Source: Desulfuromonas sp.
GTDB lineage: Bacteria; Desulfobacterota; Desulfuromonadia; Desulfuromonadales; Geopsychrobacteraceae
Reading direction: 5' to 3'
DNA length: 33,722 nucleotides
Assembly: GCA_002869665.1 (NCBI GenBank)
Contig: PKUG01000047.1
Span: 15,322-49,043, forward strand
In this document: piece after piece, positions 24,201 through 32,210 of the stretch
How positions within the stretch are numbered: position 1 is the stretch's first letter
How the letters are laid out: each line of letters starts with the position of its first letter
Program-made: the position numbers and the translations under genes
The notes under the pieces: generated by a model
The model's input: the letters and a program-made list of their open reading frames with translations, nothing else
What the model was told of the DNA's origin: nothing
Database searches by the model: none

Positions 24201-25721
24201 GGAGTCACCCTGATTTCACCGCCACCACACCACGATATCTACTCGATCGAAGACCTCGCCCAGTTGATCTTTGATCTCAAGCAGATCAACCCGGAAGCCA
24301 CCATCAGCGTCAAGCTGGTCTCCAGCGAAGGGGTCGGCACCATTGCTGCCGGGGTCGCCAAGGCCTACGCCGACAAGATTGTCATTTCCGGCAACGACGG
24401 CGGTACCGGCGCTGCGCCCTTCAGTTCGATCAAGTACGCCGGCAATCCCTGGGAACTGGGGCTGACCGAAGCGCACCTGAGCCTGAAAGCCAACAATTTG
24501 CGTGAGCTGGTCACCCTGCAAACAGACGGCGGCCTGAAGATCGGCCGCGACGTCGTCAAGGCGGCCATGATGGGCGCCGAGCAGTACGGCTTCGGCACCC
24601 CGCTGCTGGTCATTCTCGGCTGTAAGATCCTGCGCGTCTGCCACCTCAACCGCTGCACCGTCGGCATCGCTACCCAGGATGACAACCTGCGCGCCCACTA
24701 CAAGGGAACCGTCGAAAAAGTCGTCAGCTACCTGACCAATGTCGCCGAAGATGTGCGTGAGATCCTCGCCGAACTCGGTTTCCGCTCCCTCGATGAGGTC
24801 ATCGGCCGGACCGACCTGCTCAAACAGCTCGAAGACCCGCGTTTTGCCCGCTTCGACTATTCAGCCATACTCCAGCAGGTCAGCGGAATCGACCGCAAGC
24901 AGAAGGAAAATCCCCCTTTCGACGACAACGCCTTTGAAAAAGAGCTGCTCAAGGAGATCTATCCGGTCATCCGGAACCCACAGACCGAGATGGTCGTCGA
25001 ACGCACCATCACCAACATCAACCGCAGCTTCGGTACCTTGATCAGCGGCGAAGTCGCCCGCTATTACGGCGACCAGGGGCTGCCGAAAGAGGCTCTGACC
25101 TTCAAGCTCAAAGGGGTCGCTGGCCAGTCGCTGGGTGCTTTCCTCTCCGAAGGGATGACGATCCTGCTCAACGGCGTCGCCAACGACTATGCCGGCAAGG
25201 GGATGCACGGCGGCCGGATCATCGTCACTCCGAGCGTCTACGACGAAAAATCCTCGGCCGTCGGCAACACCTGCCTGTACGGCGCTACCGGCGGCAAGCT
25301 GTTCGTTGCCGGAACCGCCGGGGAGCGCTTCGCCGTGCGGAATTCCGGCGCCCTGGCCGTCGTCGAAGGAACCGGTGACCATGCCTGCGAATATATGACC
25401 GGCGGAACCGTGGTGGTTCTCGGCGAAACCGGGATCAACTTCGGCGCCGGCATGACCGGCGGGGCGGCCTTCGTCTACGACCGCGAAAAGAACTTCATTG
25501 ACCGCCTCAACCAGGAACTGGTCATCGCCCGGCGCATCGACGTCGATGACGACAATGAAGGAAAGCTCTACCTGAAGAAGATCCTGATCAGCTACTTCAA
25601 CCGCACCAGGAGCCCGAAAGCCAAACGGATCCTCGATGATTTCCGCGAACAACTGGCCTACTTCTGGATGGTGATCCCCAAAGACATGAAGGCCCCGCTC
25701 AACCCGAAGGAAGGGGACTGA
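21294..25721 (+). CDS. gltB: Glutamate synthase, large subunit
   Basis: A 1475-residue subunit, the normal size for bacterial GltB. GAGAGG lies five bases before the ATG at 21294; an open frame upstream has no such signal. C13 in RDNCGFGLLAQ is the amidotransferase nucleophile (glutamine to ammonia), so a short propeptide is removed. The central domain spans about 450-750 and the FMN domain about 790-1170. The 3Fe-4S cysteines are C1110, C1116 and C1121 (C-x5-C-x4-C), where the family's usual Pro after the last Cys is Thr. The GXGXG helix domain closes it. It makes glutamate from 2-oxoglutarate and glutamine with GltD, using NADPH. Confidence 0.95.
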   Translation: MSMNPAHEFRDNCGFGLLAQIHNQPSHQLLQDAIKALSRMMHRGAVSADGKTGDGSGLLCSMPTAFMRRIAEEQGISLPGQFAIATLFLSESEKQLEIFTSQCEKNDLTVLLTRKVPLDTDALGEYALKMLPDIVQVFVVPSALIATRRFDALIYLTRKEVEHKLADVDDFYIASFSRTLVSYKGLVMPTYIEKLFPDLRCTDFQISFALFHQRFSTNTLPQWKLAQPLRVIAHNGEINSIKGNRFKTFNKFVAAESPVFSHAELQRILPILQNGVSDSASLDNMIEFMIANGVDFFKTIRSLIPPARHNVAHMPAKLRAFYEYSSAAFEPWDGPAAVSLTNGRYIGCILDRNGLRPAKYVITRDDRLVISSEYGVLDTPPELLRERGRLQSGEMIAADLNQGEIFYSRDIDRYLMESQPYGDWLTDHTYYLQEFIERQFEDLSDYRYSDLSKLQRFHNITAETVDLIIRPMMEDGKEPVGSMGDDCTLAAFSDQQRSFSDFFKQKFAQVTNPPIDPIREKAVMSTTIGFGGIGNPLLETKERAKRLKSISPILSYDIFLALLSFGNPDLPRYEPCYKYRRFSTAFTSGLEKALSALGDQVVDAVCNDGVRIIILDDRDLSRERKLIPMAMAVGYLNQRLQQSGQRRDLNIVACSAEVHEPHAAAVLLGYGSVAIYPWLLYATGLELAEKKGYTPKESREALKNLYSALNKGILKIMSKMGISTVSSYRNAALFDVIGLDRTLVSTCFKGSPALLPGLTYADLEERLDKVHRRHFAENYMLPIYPLEIGGFYRDNPGFEYHDFNSRVVTQLHRFAEIRERDEYLKFRDMISGRGVRFIRDALEFTTPNTPLDITEVEPVAAITRRFDSAAMSLGALSPEAHEALAEAMNLLGGASNCGEGGEDAARFKTVRCSKIKQIASGRFGVTPGYLRNAEEIQIKLAQGAKPGEGGQLPGQKVTPLIATLRFTVPGVTLISPPPHHDIYSIEDLAQLIFDLKQINPEATISVKLVSSEGVGTIAAGVAKAYADKIVISGNDGGTGAAPFSSIKYAGNPWELGLTEAHLSLKANNLRELVTLQTDGGLKIGRDVVKAAMMGAEQYGFGTPLLVILGCKILRVCHLNRCTVGIATQDDNLRAHYKGTVEKVVSYLTNVAEDVREILAELGFRSLDEVIGRTDLLKQLEDPRFARFDYSAILQQVSGIDRKQKENPPFDDNAFEKELLKEIYPVIRNPQTEMVVERTITNINRSFGTLISGEVARYYGDQGLPKEALTFKLKGVAGQSLGAFLSEGMTILLNGVANDYAGKGMHGGRIIVTPSVYDEKSSAVGNTCLYGATGGKLFVAGTAGERFAVRNSGALAVVEGTGDHACEYMTGGTVVVLGETGINFGAGMTGGAAFVYDREKNFIDRLNQELVIARRIDVDDDNEGKLYLKKILISYFNRTRSPKAKRILDDFREQLAYFWMVIPKDMKAPLNPKEGD

Positions 25722-25838
25722 TTGGACGTTAAGGCTTCAGGCATCAGGTTTCAGAAAGATCGTAGATACCAAAAATTTTGTCAGGCACTTCTTGATTTAA
25801 CAACTCGACCACTAACCTCAACGGAGGTGAGATTTATG

Positions 25839-25925
25839 TCAGCTGCAAGGCGCCCGCGTTTTTTGTTCCGCAGACGTAGTGAACTACGTCGAGGAAACAA
25901 AAAATGTGGGCAACGCCGCAGATGA
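25839..25925. repeat. 87-nt imperfect palindrome between gltB and gltD
   Basis: The left arm (25839-25880) and the complement of the right arm (25883-25925) align over 42-43 bases with about ten mismatches or gaps. The centre is GACGTAGT-GA-ACTACGTC. Farther out come TTTTTTG tracts, GCCC blocks and ends of the form TCA-CTGC. This is far longer than the terminators in the window and could be a REP/MITE-type mobile palindrome. It lies in a 232-base gap, while gltB and gltD are usually close together. A strong ribosome site (GGAGGTGAG) and ATG at 25836 open a 29-codon Arg-rich frame that spans it and stops at its exact end; I take the frame as a by-product of the palindrome. Confidence 0.7.
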
Positions 25926-25953
25926 TATGAAGCTCGCCTCCTTCGGAGACGTT

Positions 25954-27342
25954 ATGCAGAGTTTCGTAGACAGATCCCGCCGCGAACCGGAAAAAATCGA
26001 AGCCCCCGAGCGGCTACGCAATTTCGACGAGATCTACCGTTTCTTCGACAACCGCCAGGTGCGCAAGCAGGCGGAACGCTGTGTTCAGTGCGGCGACCCC
26101 TTTTGCACCAGCATGGGCTGCCCGTTGCAGAACCACATTCCGCAATGGCTCGAAGCGATTTCGGACCGCGACCTGGACCGCGCCTTCCGGCTCTCCAACG
26201 AAAGCTCCCCCTTTCCGGAGATTCTCGGCCGCGTCTGCCCCCAGGGGCACCTCTGTGAAGGGGCCTGCACCCTGGAAGACGGTTTCGGCGCCATCACCAT
26301 CGGCGCCATCGAAGCCTCGATCACCGACCTGGCCTTCAATGCCGGGCTGGAACTCCCCTTCCCCGGCATCCGCCATGAGCAGAAGGTCGCCATCGTCGGC
26401 TCCGGCCCGGCCGGAATGGCCTGCGCCCACTTCCTCCTGCGCGCCGGAATCGGCGTCGAGATGTATGAGCGCGCCGATCGCCCCGGCGGCTTACTGACCT
26501 ACGGTATCCCCGGATTCAAACTCGACAAGCAGATCGTCGAGCGCCGCTTTAAGCTGCTCGCCAAAGCCGGGCTGAAGCTGCACCTGAACCAGGACGTCGG
26601 CGTCAGTATCCCTCTCGCCAAGCTGATCAACGCTAATGATGCGGTTTTCCTCGGCATCGGCGCGACCAAAGGACGTCAGGCAGGGCTCGCCGGTGAAGAC
26701 TTACCCGAAGTCATTCAGGCGATGGATTACCTGACCGCGAAACAGCAGCAGCTTTTTGACAACAAAACCGAGATGAAAGTGGAGGTCAGGGAAAAGCGGG
26801 TGGTGGTGATCGGTGGCGGGGACACGGCGATGGACTGCCTGCGGACGGCGATCCGTGACGGTGCAGCCCAGGTCAGCTGCCTCTACCGCCGCAACCAGGA
26901 GAATATGCCCGGCAGCGCCAAGGAGTTTTACAACGCGGTTGAAGAGGGGGTCGAATTCTGCTTCAACATCAGCCCGCGCGAAATCCGCCGGGATGAAAAT
27001 GGCATGCTCTGTGTCGAAGTCGAACGGACACGCATGGGCGAACGCGGTGCCGACGGGCGTCAGCAGGTCGAGATCATCCCCGATTCGATCCACTGCGTCC
27101 CGGCCGATGTCATCATCCTCGCCCTCGGCTTCGACATCACACCACTCCCCGCGTTGAGCGACCTCGGTATCGAAACCGACCGTTGGGGGCAGCTCGTCAT
27201 CGATTCGGCAACCGGGGCGACCAGCCACTCCAAGGTTTACGCTGGTGGCGACTGTCAGCGAGGGGCCGACCTGGTGGTCACCGCCGCAGCCGATGGCCGG
27301 CGGGCTGCGCTGGCGCTCATGCGCCGGTTACTTGGCGAATAA
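25954..27342 (+). CDS. gltD: Glutamate synthase, small subunit
   Basis: A 462-residue subunit from the ATG at 25954, chosen for GGAG six bases upstream and because it matches the usual small-subunit start (MQSF). A GTG at 25879 and an ATG at 25927 lie inside or next to the palindrome. Two Fe-S cysteine sets are at C43, C46, C51, C56 and C95, C101, C105. The FAD site is VAIVGSGPAG (145-154). The NADPH site is VVVIGGGDTAMD. It passes electrons from NADPH to GltB. It ends at the perfect terminator palindrome at 27364-27389. The gap to gltB is unusually wide because of the inserted repeat. Confidence 0.94.
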   Translation: MQSFVDRSRREPEKIEAPERLRNFDEIYRFFDNRQVRKQAERCVQCGDPFCTSMGCPLQNHIPQWLEAISDRDLDRAFRLSNESSPFPEILGRVCPQGHLCEGACTLEDGFGAITIGAIEASITDLAFNAGLELPFPGIRHEQKVAIVGSGPAGMACAHFLLRAGIGVEMYERADRPGGLLTYGIPGFKLDKQIVERRFKLLAKAGLKLHLNQDVGVSIPLAKLINANDAVFLGIGATKGRQAGLAGEDLPEVIQAMDYLTAKQQQLFDNKTEMKVEVREKRVVVIGGGDTAMDCLRTAIRDGAAQVSCLYRRNQENMPGSAKEFYNAVEEGVEFCFNISPREIRRDENGMLCVEVERTRMGERGADGRQQVEIIPDSIHCVPADVIILALGFDITPLPALSDLGIETDRWGQLVIDSATGATSHSKVYAGGDCQRGADLVVTAAADGRRAALALMRRLLGE

Positions 27343-27363
27343 AGGTCGCGGCCTGAAAACAGC

Positions 27364-27389
27364 AAAGCCCGGAGCATGCTCCGGGCTTT
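27364..27389 (+). terminator. Perfect 26-nt bidirectional terminator
   Basis: AAAGCCCGGAGCA and its complement make an uninterrupted 26-nt palindrome followed by TTTTGTCTTT on the plus strand and by TTTGCTG on the minus strand. It closes gltD and the convergent cytochrome gene. Confidence 0.85.
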
Positions 27390-27419
27390 TGTCTTTATCT
27401 CTGACAGAAACAGGTCCGC

Positions 27420-27731
27420 TTATTTGACGTGGCAGCGATTACAGCTCGACTTCGCGGCAAAGGCACGTTCGCCGTTGTGGCACTTGCCGCAGAGTTCGCC
27501 GGCGTAGATCTTGCTCATCTTGATCTCAACGGTCCCCTGCTTCATCTTCGGAAACATGTCGGGGTTGTGGCATTCTTTACAGCTGATCCCGGCATCCTTG
27601 TGAATCGATCCGGAGAACTGAACCGGACCGAGCGGGCTCTTGTCGAAGGTCAGGGTTTTCCCCGGGGGAACGGCGCTGGCGACAAAAGCGATACCGAGCA
27701 GCAGCACGGTCAGGAAGATCAGTTTTTTCAT
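27420..27731 (-). CDS. Periplasmic triheme c7-type cytochrome
   Basis: A 103-residue protein with a signal peptide (probably cut near A20) and three CxxCH heme sites: C51-H55, C81-H85 and C97-H101. The sequence between (FDKSPLGPVQFSG, CGKCHNGERAFAA) fits the Cytochrome_C7/c3-like family. It should carry electrons in the periplasm. It has only four histidines, H44 plus the three in the heme sites, so two hemes cannot have bis-His ligation. Relatives often have a second histidine in an FSHxxH pattern; here that position is Gly (FSGSIH). Met59, Met63 and Met72 are possible substitutes. AAGGA lies eight bases before the ATG. Confidence 0.88.
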   Translation of the reverse strand: MKKLIFLTVLLLGIAFVASAVPPGKTLTFDKSPLGPVQFSGSIHKDAGISCKECHNPDMFPKMKQGTVEIKMSKIYAGELCGKCHNGERAFAAKSSCNRCHVK

Positions 27732-27933
27732 GGCTTCATCCTTTCTGATGAAAATAAGCGTCTGTCTGAAATCTTGATTAAAAAACCATGAAAAGTTTAG
27801 CGAATCCGCCGCGGCAGGTCAACAGTTACGGAATGCTGTCTCATTGATTCACCAACCCACCTAAGTTAGAATGGATACTCAGGTTATTTGACCGGCTGAA
27901 AAAGGCGACCAGGGCCTGAGACGGAGGCAGAAT

Positions 27934-28335
27934 ATGGAAAAGATTGTCCGGACCGAAGAGGAATGGCGCGAGCGGCTGACTTCGAATGCGTTCTACATCA
28001 CCCGTACGGCCGGTACCGAAGCCCCCTTCAGCGGCCGCTACTGGAACAATCACACGCAGGGAATTTACCGCTGCATCTGTTGCGGTCTCGAACTTTTCAG
28101 CTCCGCAGCAAAATTCGATTCCGGAACCGGCTGGCCGAGCTTCTTCCAGGCCATCGCCGACGAACACATCGCCCAGCGCCAGGACCGCAGCTTGTTCCAC
28201 GTCCGCACCGAGATCCTCTGTGCCCGCTGCGACGCTCACCTGGGACACGTCTTTCCCGACGGACCGGCACCGACACGACTGCGCTTCTGTGTCAATTCGG
28301 CGGCCCTTGAATTCAGCGCCGACACGCAGGACTGA
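27934..28335 (+). CDS. msrB: Peptide methionine-R-sulfoxide reductase
   Basis: A 133-residue single-domain MsrB, normal length. Zinc cysteines are C47, C50, C96 and C99 (CICC and CARC). FDSGTGWPSF is the substrate loop, and C119 in RFCVNSAAL is the catalytic cysteine, with no selenocysteine. It repairs oxidised methionine (R isomer) using thioredoxin. GGAGG lies eight bases before the ATG. No MsrA is adjacent. There is no signal peptide, so it acts in the cytoplasm. Confidence 0.95.
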   Translation: MEKIVRTEEEWRERLTSNAFYITRTAGTEAPFSGRYWNNHTQGIYRCICCGLELFSSAAKFDSGTGWPSFFQAIADEHIAQRQDRSLFHVRTEILCARCDAHLGHVFPDGPAPTRLRFCVNSAALEFSADTQD

Positions 28336-28353
28336 ACAAAACCAAGGAAATGA

Positions 28354-28382
28354 TTGACAGGGGTGGGGGCATGGGTTTTCAT
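28354..28382 (+). promoter_or_regulatory. Candidate promoter for the AI-2E-family permease
   Basis: TTGACA (28354-28359) is a perfect -35. A 17-base G-rich spacer leads to TTTCAT (28377-28382), a four-of-six -10. Transcription would start near 28389, about 70 bases before the ATG at 28458. Confidence 0.4.
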
Positions 28383-28457
28383 GGTTCCATCCGGGTAGTC
28401 AGCAACCATATTCGCTGCTTTCGTAGAAAACAGCAGTAAAGCGGCTGGAACAACGAT

Positions 28458-29492
28458 ATGACGCGCTCCGAGCACAAATCAACACGACTGCTACTGAACC
28501 TGGCCGCTCTGATCATCATCATCGCCGGGCTGAAAACCGCCCAGGCGCTGCTGGTCCCCTTTCTCCTCGCTTTTTTCATCTCGATCATCTGTGCCGGGCC
28601 TTTCTACTGGCTCCAGCAGCGCAAGATTCCGGCGCCCCTGGCCCTGCTGCTGGTTATCAGCGTCGTCATGCTCGGGGGGTTCGTCGTCCTCACTCTGGTC
28701 GGCACTTCGGTGAACGATTTCACCAGTCAGCTCCCGGTCTACCAGGAAAAGCTTCGTGAGCAGACCCTCATCCTTGCCGACTGGCTCGACAAACTGGGAG
28801 TCAAGCTCTCAAAGCAGGTCCTGCTCGACCATTTCGATCCCGGTGCATTAATGCAGTCGGCTGGCGCCATGCTTGCCAAAGCGGGGAATGTCCTGACCAA
28901 CTCATTTCTTATTCTGCTGACGGTGATCTTCATTCTGCTCGAAGCTGCCGGTATGCCCAACAAGTTGCGCGCCGCGCTGAACGATGCGGAAAGCTCGCTG
29001 GCCTCTTTTGAAAAATTCAGCGAGGGGGTCAGGCAATACCTGGCCATCAAAACCCTGGTCAGCCTGGCCACCGGGGTCTGTGTCGCCCTCGGCCTTATGG
29101 TGCTCGGACTCGACTACGCACCGCTGTGGGGGATGATTGCCTTCTTCCTCAACTATGTCCCCAACATCGGCTCGATCATCGCCGCTGTCCCGGCCATCCT
29201 GCTCGCGCTCGTACAGCTGGGTCCGGGCAAAGCGCTCATCGTTTCGATCCTCTATGTCGTCATCAACGTTGTCATGGGGAACGCCGTCGAACCACGTCTG
29301 ATGGGGCAGAAACTCGGCCTTTCGGCCCTGGTCGTCTTCCTCTCGTTGGTCTTCTGGGGCTGGGTTTTGGGGCCGGTCGGCATGTTGCTGTCGGTTCCAC
29401 TGACGATGATCGTCAAGATCGCCCTGGAAGTGAATACCTCCACTCGCTGGCTGGCCATTCTGCTCGGCTCTGACGCCCCGACGGGGAAATAG
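28458..29492 (+). CDS. AI-2E-family (PerM/UPF0118) membrane transporter
   Basis: A 344-residue inner-membrane protein with about seven to eight hydrophobic helices, the usual length and pattern of the AI-2E/PerM family: helices at 10-60 and 65-85, a long amphipathic loop (90-145), then helices to the end. LNYVPNIGSIIAAVPAIL and GNAVEPRLMGQKLGLS are the family's signature blocks. Members include an AI-2 exporter, cation antiporters and many without known substrate, so no substrate is assigned. The ribosome site is weak (GGA nine bases upstream). Its promoter is at 28354-28382. Confidence 0.88.
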   Translation: MTRSEHKSTRLLLNLAALIIIIAGLKTAQALLVPFLLAFFISIICAGPFYWLQQRKIPAPLALLLVISVVMLGGFVVLTLVGTSVNDFTSQLPVYQEKLREQTLILADWLDKLGVKLSKQVLLDHFDPGALMQSAGAMLAKAGNVLTNSFLILLTVIFILLEAAGMPNKLRAALNDAESSLASFEKFSEGVRQYLAIKTLVSLATGVCVALGLMVLGLDYAPLWGMIAFFLNYVPNIGSIIAAVPAILLALVQLGPGKALIVSILYVVINVVMGNAVEPRLMGQKLGLSALVVFLSLVFWGWVLGPVGMLLSVPLTMIVKIALEVNTSTRWLAILLGSDAPTGK

Positions 29493-29550
29493 TCCTGCGC
29501 CCCGCTACCGGCCTTATCGCTCACCAATTTCTCCTCCCGAGGTGCAGTTA

Positions 29551-30624
29551 ATGCTCTACCGCCCGTTCGGCACAACCGGAAAATCGATCTCCGCCATCAG
29601 CTTCGGCGGCATGCGTTTTACTGAGCCTCAGGATCTCGATACCTGCGGCGCGCTGCTGAAATACGCCCACGGCAAGGGGATCAACTACTTCGATACCGCA
29701 CCGGCCTACTGCGACGACCGTAGCGAGGAGATCTTCGGTCACGGTCTTTCCGATCTCCCGCGTGAAAGCTTCCACATCTCGACTAAAAGCGGCAAAGCCG
29801 CCGGCGACGAACTGCGCCGCCAACTGGAGAAGAGCCTCACCCGCCTGCAACTGGATCGCGTCGACTTCTTCTACATCTGGCACCTGATGAGTCCGGAAGA
29901 CTGGGATAAGCGTCGCCGCGGAGGCGCTGTCGAAGCTGCTCTGCAAGCGCGTGACGAAGGACTGATCGACAACCTGCTCTGCTCTTCACACATGGAGGGG
30001 GATGACCTGTCCGCGGTCCTCGCGGAAGGGATTTTTGAAGGGGTTCTGCTCGGCTACAATGCGCTCAATTTCCCCTACCGGCGCAAGGCAATTGAGCAAG
30101 CCAGCGACTTGCAACTCGGCGTGGTGACCATGAACCCGCTGGCCGGTGGCCTGATTCCGCAGAACCCGGAGCGGTTCGCTTTTCTCAAACGCGATGCCGG
30201 GGACGATGTCGTCAGCGCGGCCCTGCGCTTTAACCTCTCCCACTCGGCGATCACCTCGGCTCTGGTCGGTTTTGCCGCTGAACAGGAGATCGACCAGGCG
30301 GTCGCGGTCACGGAAAACTTCGTTCCGGTTCCCCTTGATTCACAGCGGCTGACACCGAATATCGAGGCGGGCTTCGACGCCCTCTGCACCGGTTGCAACT
30401 ATTGTCTCCCCTGCCCGGTCGACATTCCGATCCCCAAGTTCATGGATGTCTACAACCAGGTGATCCTCAATCATGGCAAGACCACCAGCGTTGCCGGACG
30501 TCTGCGCTATCACTGGGAACTGACCGCAGAACCGGCCGGCACCTGCATCGCCTGCGGCGCCTGCGAGGATCGCTGCACCCAGCACCTGCCGATTATCGAA
30601 CGTCTGAAACAACTGGCCCCCTGA
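29551..30624 (+). CDS. Aldo/keto reductase with C-terminal iron-sulfur domain
   Basis: A 357-residue protein; the ATG at 29551 has GAGG eight bases upstream. Residues 1-260 are an aldo/keto reductase barrel with the catalytic tetrad D48, Y53, K79 and H111. Residues 279-342 hold eight cysteines in two sets, C279/C282/C285/C288 and C332/C335/C338/C342, as in ferredoxins, so one or two 4Fe-4S clusters are likely. This fusion is common in anaerobes. It probably reduces a carbonyl using NAD(P)H or ferredoxin, and the substrate is unknown. It lies 16 bases before the malonyl-CoA decarboxylase gene, so the two may be cotranscribed. Confidence 0.88.
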   Translation: MLYRPFGTTGKSISAISFGGMRFTEPQDLDTCGALLKYAHGKGINYFDTAPAYCDDRSEEIFGHGLSDLPRESFHISTKSGKAAGDELRRQLEKSLTRLQLDRVDFFYIWHLMSPEDWDKRRRGGAVEAALQARDEGLIDNLLCSSHMEGDDLSAVLAEGIFEGVLLGYNALNFPYRRKAIEQASDLQLGVVTMNPLAGGLIPQNPERFAFLKRDAGDDVVSAALRFNLSHSAITSALVGFAAEQEIDQAVAVTENFVPVPLDSQRLTPNIEAGFDALCTGCNYCLPCPVDIPIPKFMDVYNQVILNHGKTTSVAGRLRYHWELTAEPAGTCIACGACEDRCTQHLPIIERLKQLAP

Positions 30625-30640
30625 CCCGACGGATAAGACG

Positions 30641-32098
30641 ATGAACAGTAAATTTATCCCCTCCTGGAAGACCCTGCACCGCGCCTGGAGCGATTGGCGC
30701 AAAAGTGAAGAGCTGCCGAAATTTTCTCCGGAGTTACCCGACAAAGAATCGACCCGGATCGAAACATTGATGGCGGAATGCCTGGCGGCCCGTCACGGCG
30801 TGGTCTCCGCGCGTCAGCATGCCGCTACGCTCGGCGAGGTTTACCTGACCCTGAACGGCACCGGACGCAAACGCTTTCTCGAAATCCTCGCCAAGCGCTT
30901 CTCCGCTGACCACGACCTTGTCCGCGAGACCTCCAGAAAGCTGGCCGACAGCCCTGATGATGAAGCCTTCAACCGCCAGTTGCTGGCCCTGCGCGAGGTT
31001 CTCGCCCCACCGCGCCAGCAGCTGCTACAGCAGTTCAACGCCCTGCCGCAAGGGGTCAAGTTCCTCATCGATATGCGCCATGAACTGCTGCGTTTCATGG
31101 CCGACACCCCGGAACTGAAGGGGCTCGATTACGATCTCAAGCAGCTGCTGGCAACCTGGTTTGACGTCGGCTTCCTGCGCCTTGAGCGGATCACCTGGCA
31201 AAGCCCGGCGGCGCTGTTGGAAAAGCTGATGGACTACGAAGCCGTCCACGCCATCAATTCCTGGCGTGAACTGCACCACCGGCTTGAATCGGATCGTCAC
31301 TGCTACGCTTTCTTCCATCCGGTTCTGCCGGATGAACCGCTGATTTTCGTCGAGGTCGCCCTGGTTCAGGGGCTGGCCGGCAGCATCCAGATCCTGCTCG
31401 ACGAAGAAGAGCCGGAAGTCGATCCGGCCGAGGCGGATACGGCCATCTTCTACTCAATCTCCAACGCCCAGGCCGGGTTGCGGGGGATCAGCTTCGGCCC
31501 CTTCCTGATCAAAAAGGTCGTCGCTTCATTGAGTGCCGAACTGCCCGACCTGAAGACCTTCTCGACCCTGTCGCCGATCCCCGGTTTCCGTGCCTGGCTG
31601 GAAAAGAAACTGGCCGCCGGGCAGATCGATTCCTTCGCCGAGCTGCTGGCAACAGCGGCCGAACGACTCGGTGTCGAAGCGAACCTGGCCGCGGTCATCG
31701 ACAACCCCGTATGGCCCACGCATGAGGAGGTCTGCGAACTGCTGCGTGAGCCATTGCTGATCCTCTGCGCCCGCTATCTGCACGAACGCCGCGAGCGGGA
31801 TCAGATCCCTCTCGACCCGGTGGCCCGCTTCCACCTCGGCAACGGCTCGCGGATCGAACGGATCAACTGGCTCGGCGACACCTCACCGAAGGGGATGCGC
31901 GAGTCCTGCGGCCTGATGGTCAACTATCGCTACCGCCTCGACGAAATCGAGAAGAACATCGAAGCCTATGCCACGGCCAAGCAGATTGCCGCCGCCTCAA
32001 GGATCCGCAACCTGCTGCGCGACGAAGAGGAGAAAGGGCTACTCAGCGGCCTGAAACGCCTGTGGTCGACAAACAGGGAAAACCAACCAACTGAATAA
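30641..32098 (+). CDS. Malonyl-CoA decarboxylase
   Basis: A 485-residue enzyme of the MCD family, which converts malonyl-CoA to acetyl-CoA and CO2. Family blocks are HPVLPDEPLIFVEVAL (226-241), FYSISNAQAGLRGISFG with S272/S274 (270-286), LSPIPGFRAWL, then FHLGNGSRIERINWLGD with H398 and ESCGLMVNYRY. By homology with the human enzyme these Ser and His residues form the catalytic pair. Residues 1-160 form the helical dimer domain. It lies 16 bases after the aldo/keto reductase. The TRAP carrier genes follow after a 112-base gap with its own promoter. Malonate use is inferred from this order. No malonyl-CoA synthetase is in the window. Confidence 0.92.
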   Translation: MNSKFIPSWKTLHRAWSDWRKSEELPKFSPELPDKESTRIETLMAECLAARHGVVSARQHAATLGEVYLTLNGTGRKRFLEILAKRFSADHDLVRETSRKLADSPDDEAFNRQLLALREVLAPPRQQLLQQFNALPQGVKFLIDMRHELLRFMADTPELKGLDYDLKQLLATWFDVGFLRLERITWQSPAALLEKLMDYEAVHAINSWRELHHRLESDRHCYAFFHPVLPDEPLIFVEVALVQGLAGSIQILLDEEEPEVDPAEADTAIFYSISNAQAGLRGISFGPFLIKKVVASLSAELPDLKTFSTLSPIPGFRAWLEKKLAAGQIDSFAELLATAAERLGVEANLAAVIDNPVWPTHEEVCELLREPLLILCARYLHERRERDQIPLDPVARFHLGNGSRIERINWLGDTSPKGMRESCGLMVNYRYRLDEIEKNIEAYATAKQIAAASRIRNLLRDEEEKGLLSGLKRLWSTNRENQPTE

Positions 32099-32140
32099 TT
32101 CATATAATTCGATATTTTTATATTTAACCTTATTCCTTTG

Positions 32141-32169
32141 TTGACAGATTCCGGCCCCCTATTTATCGT
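32141..32169 (+). promoter_or_regulatory. Promoter of the TRAP transporter genes
   Basis: TTGACA (32141-32146) is a perfect -35, followed by a 17-base spacer and TATCGT (32164-32169), a four-of-six -10. The start would be near 32176, 35 bases before dctQ. So the transporter can be expressed apart from the decarboxylase. Confidence 0.6.
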
Positions 32170-32210
32170 TATTTTTTGCTTTTTTAAACAGCTCTCCCCT
32201 GGAGGTTTTG

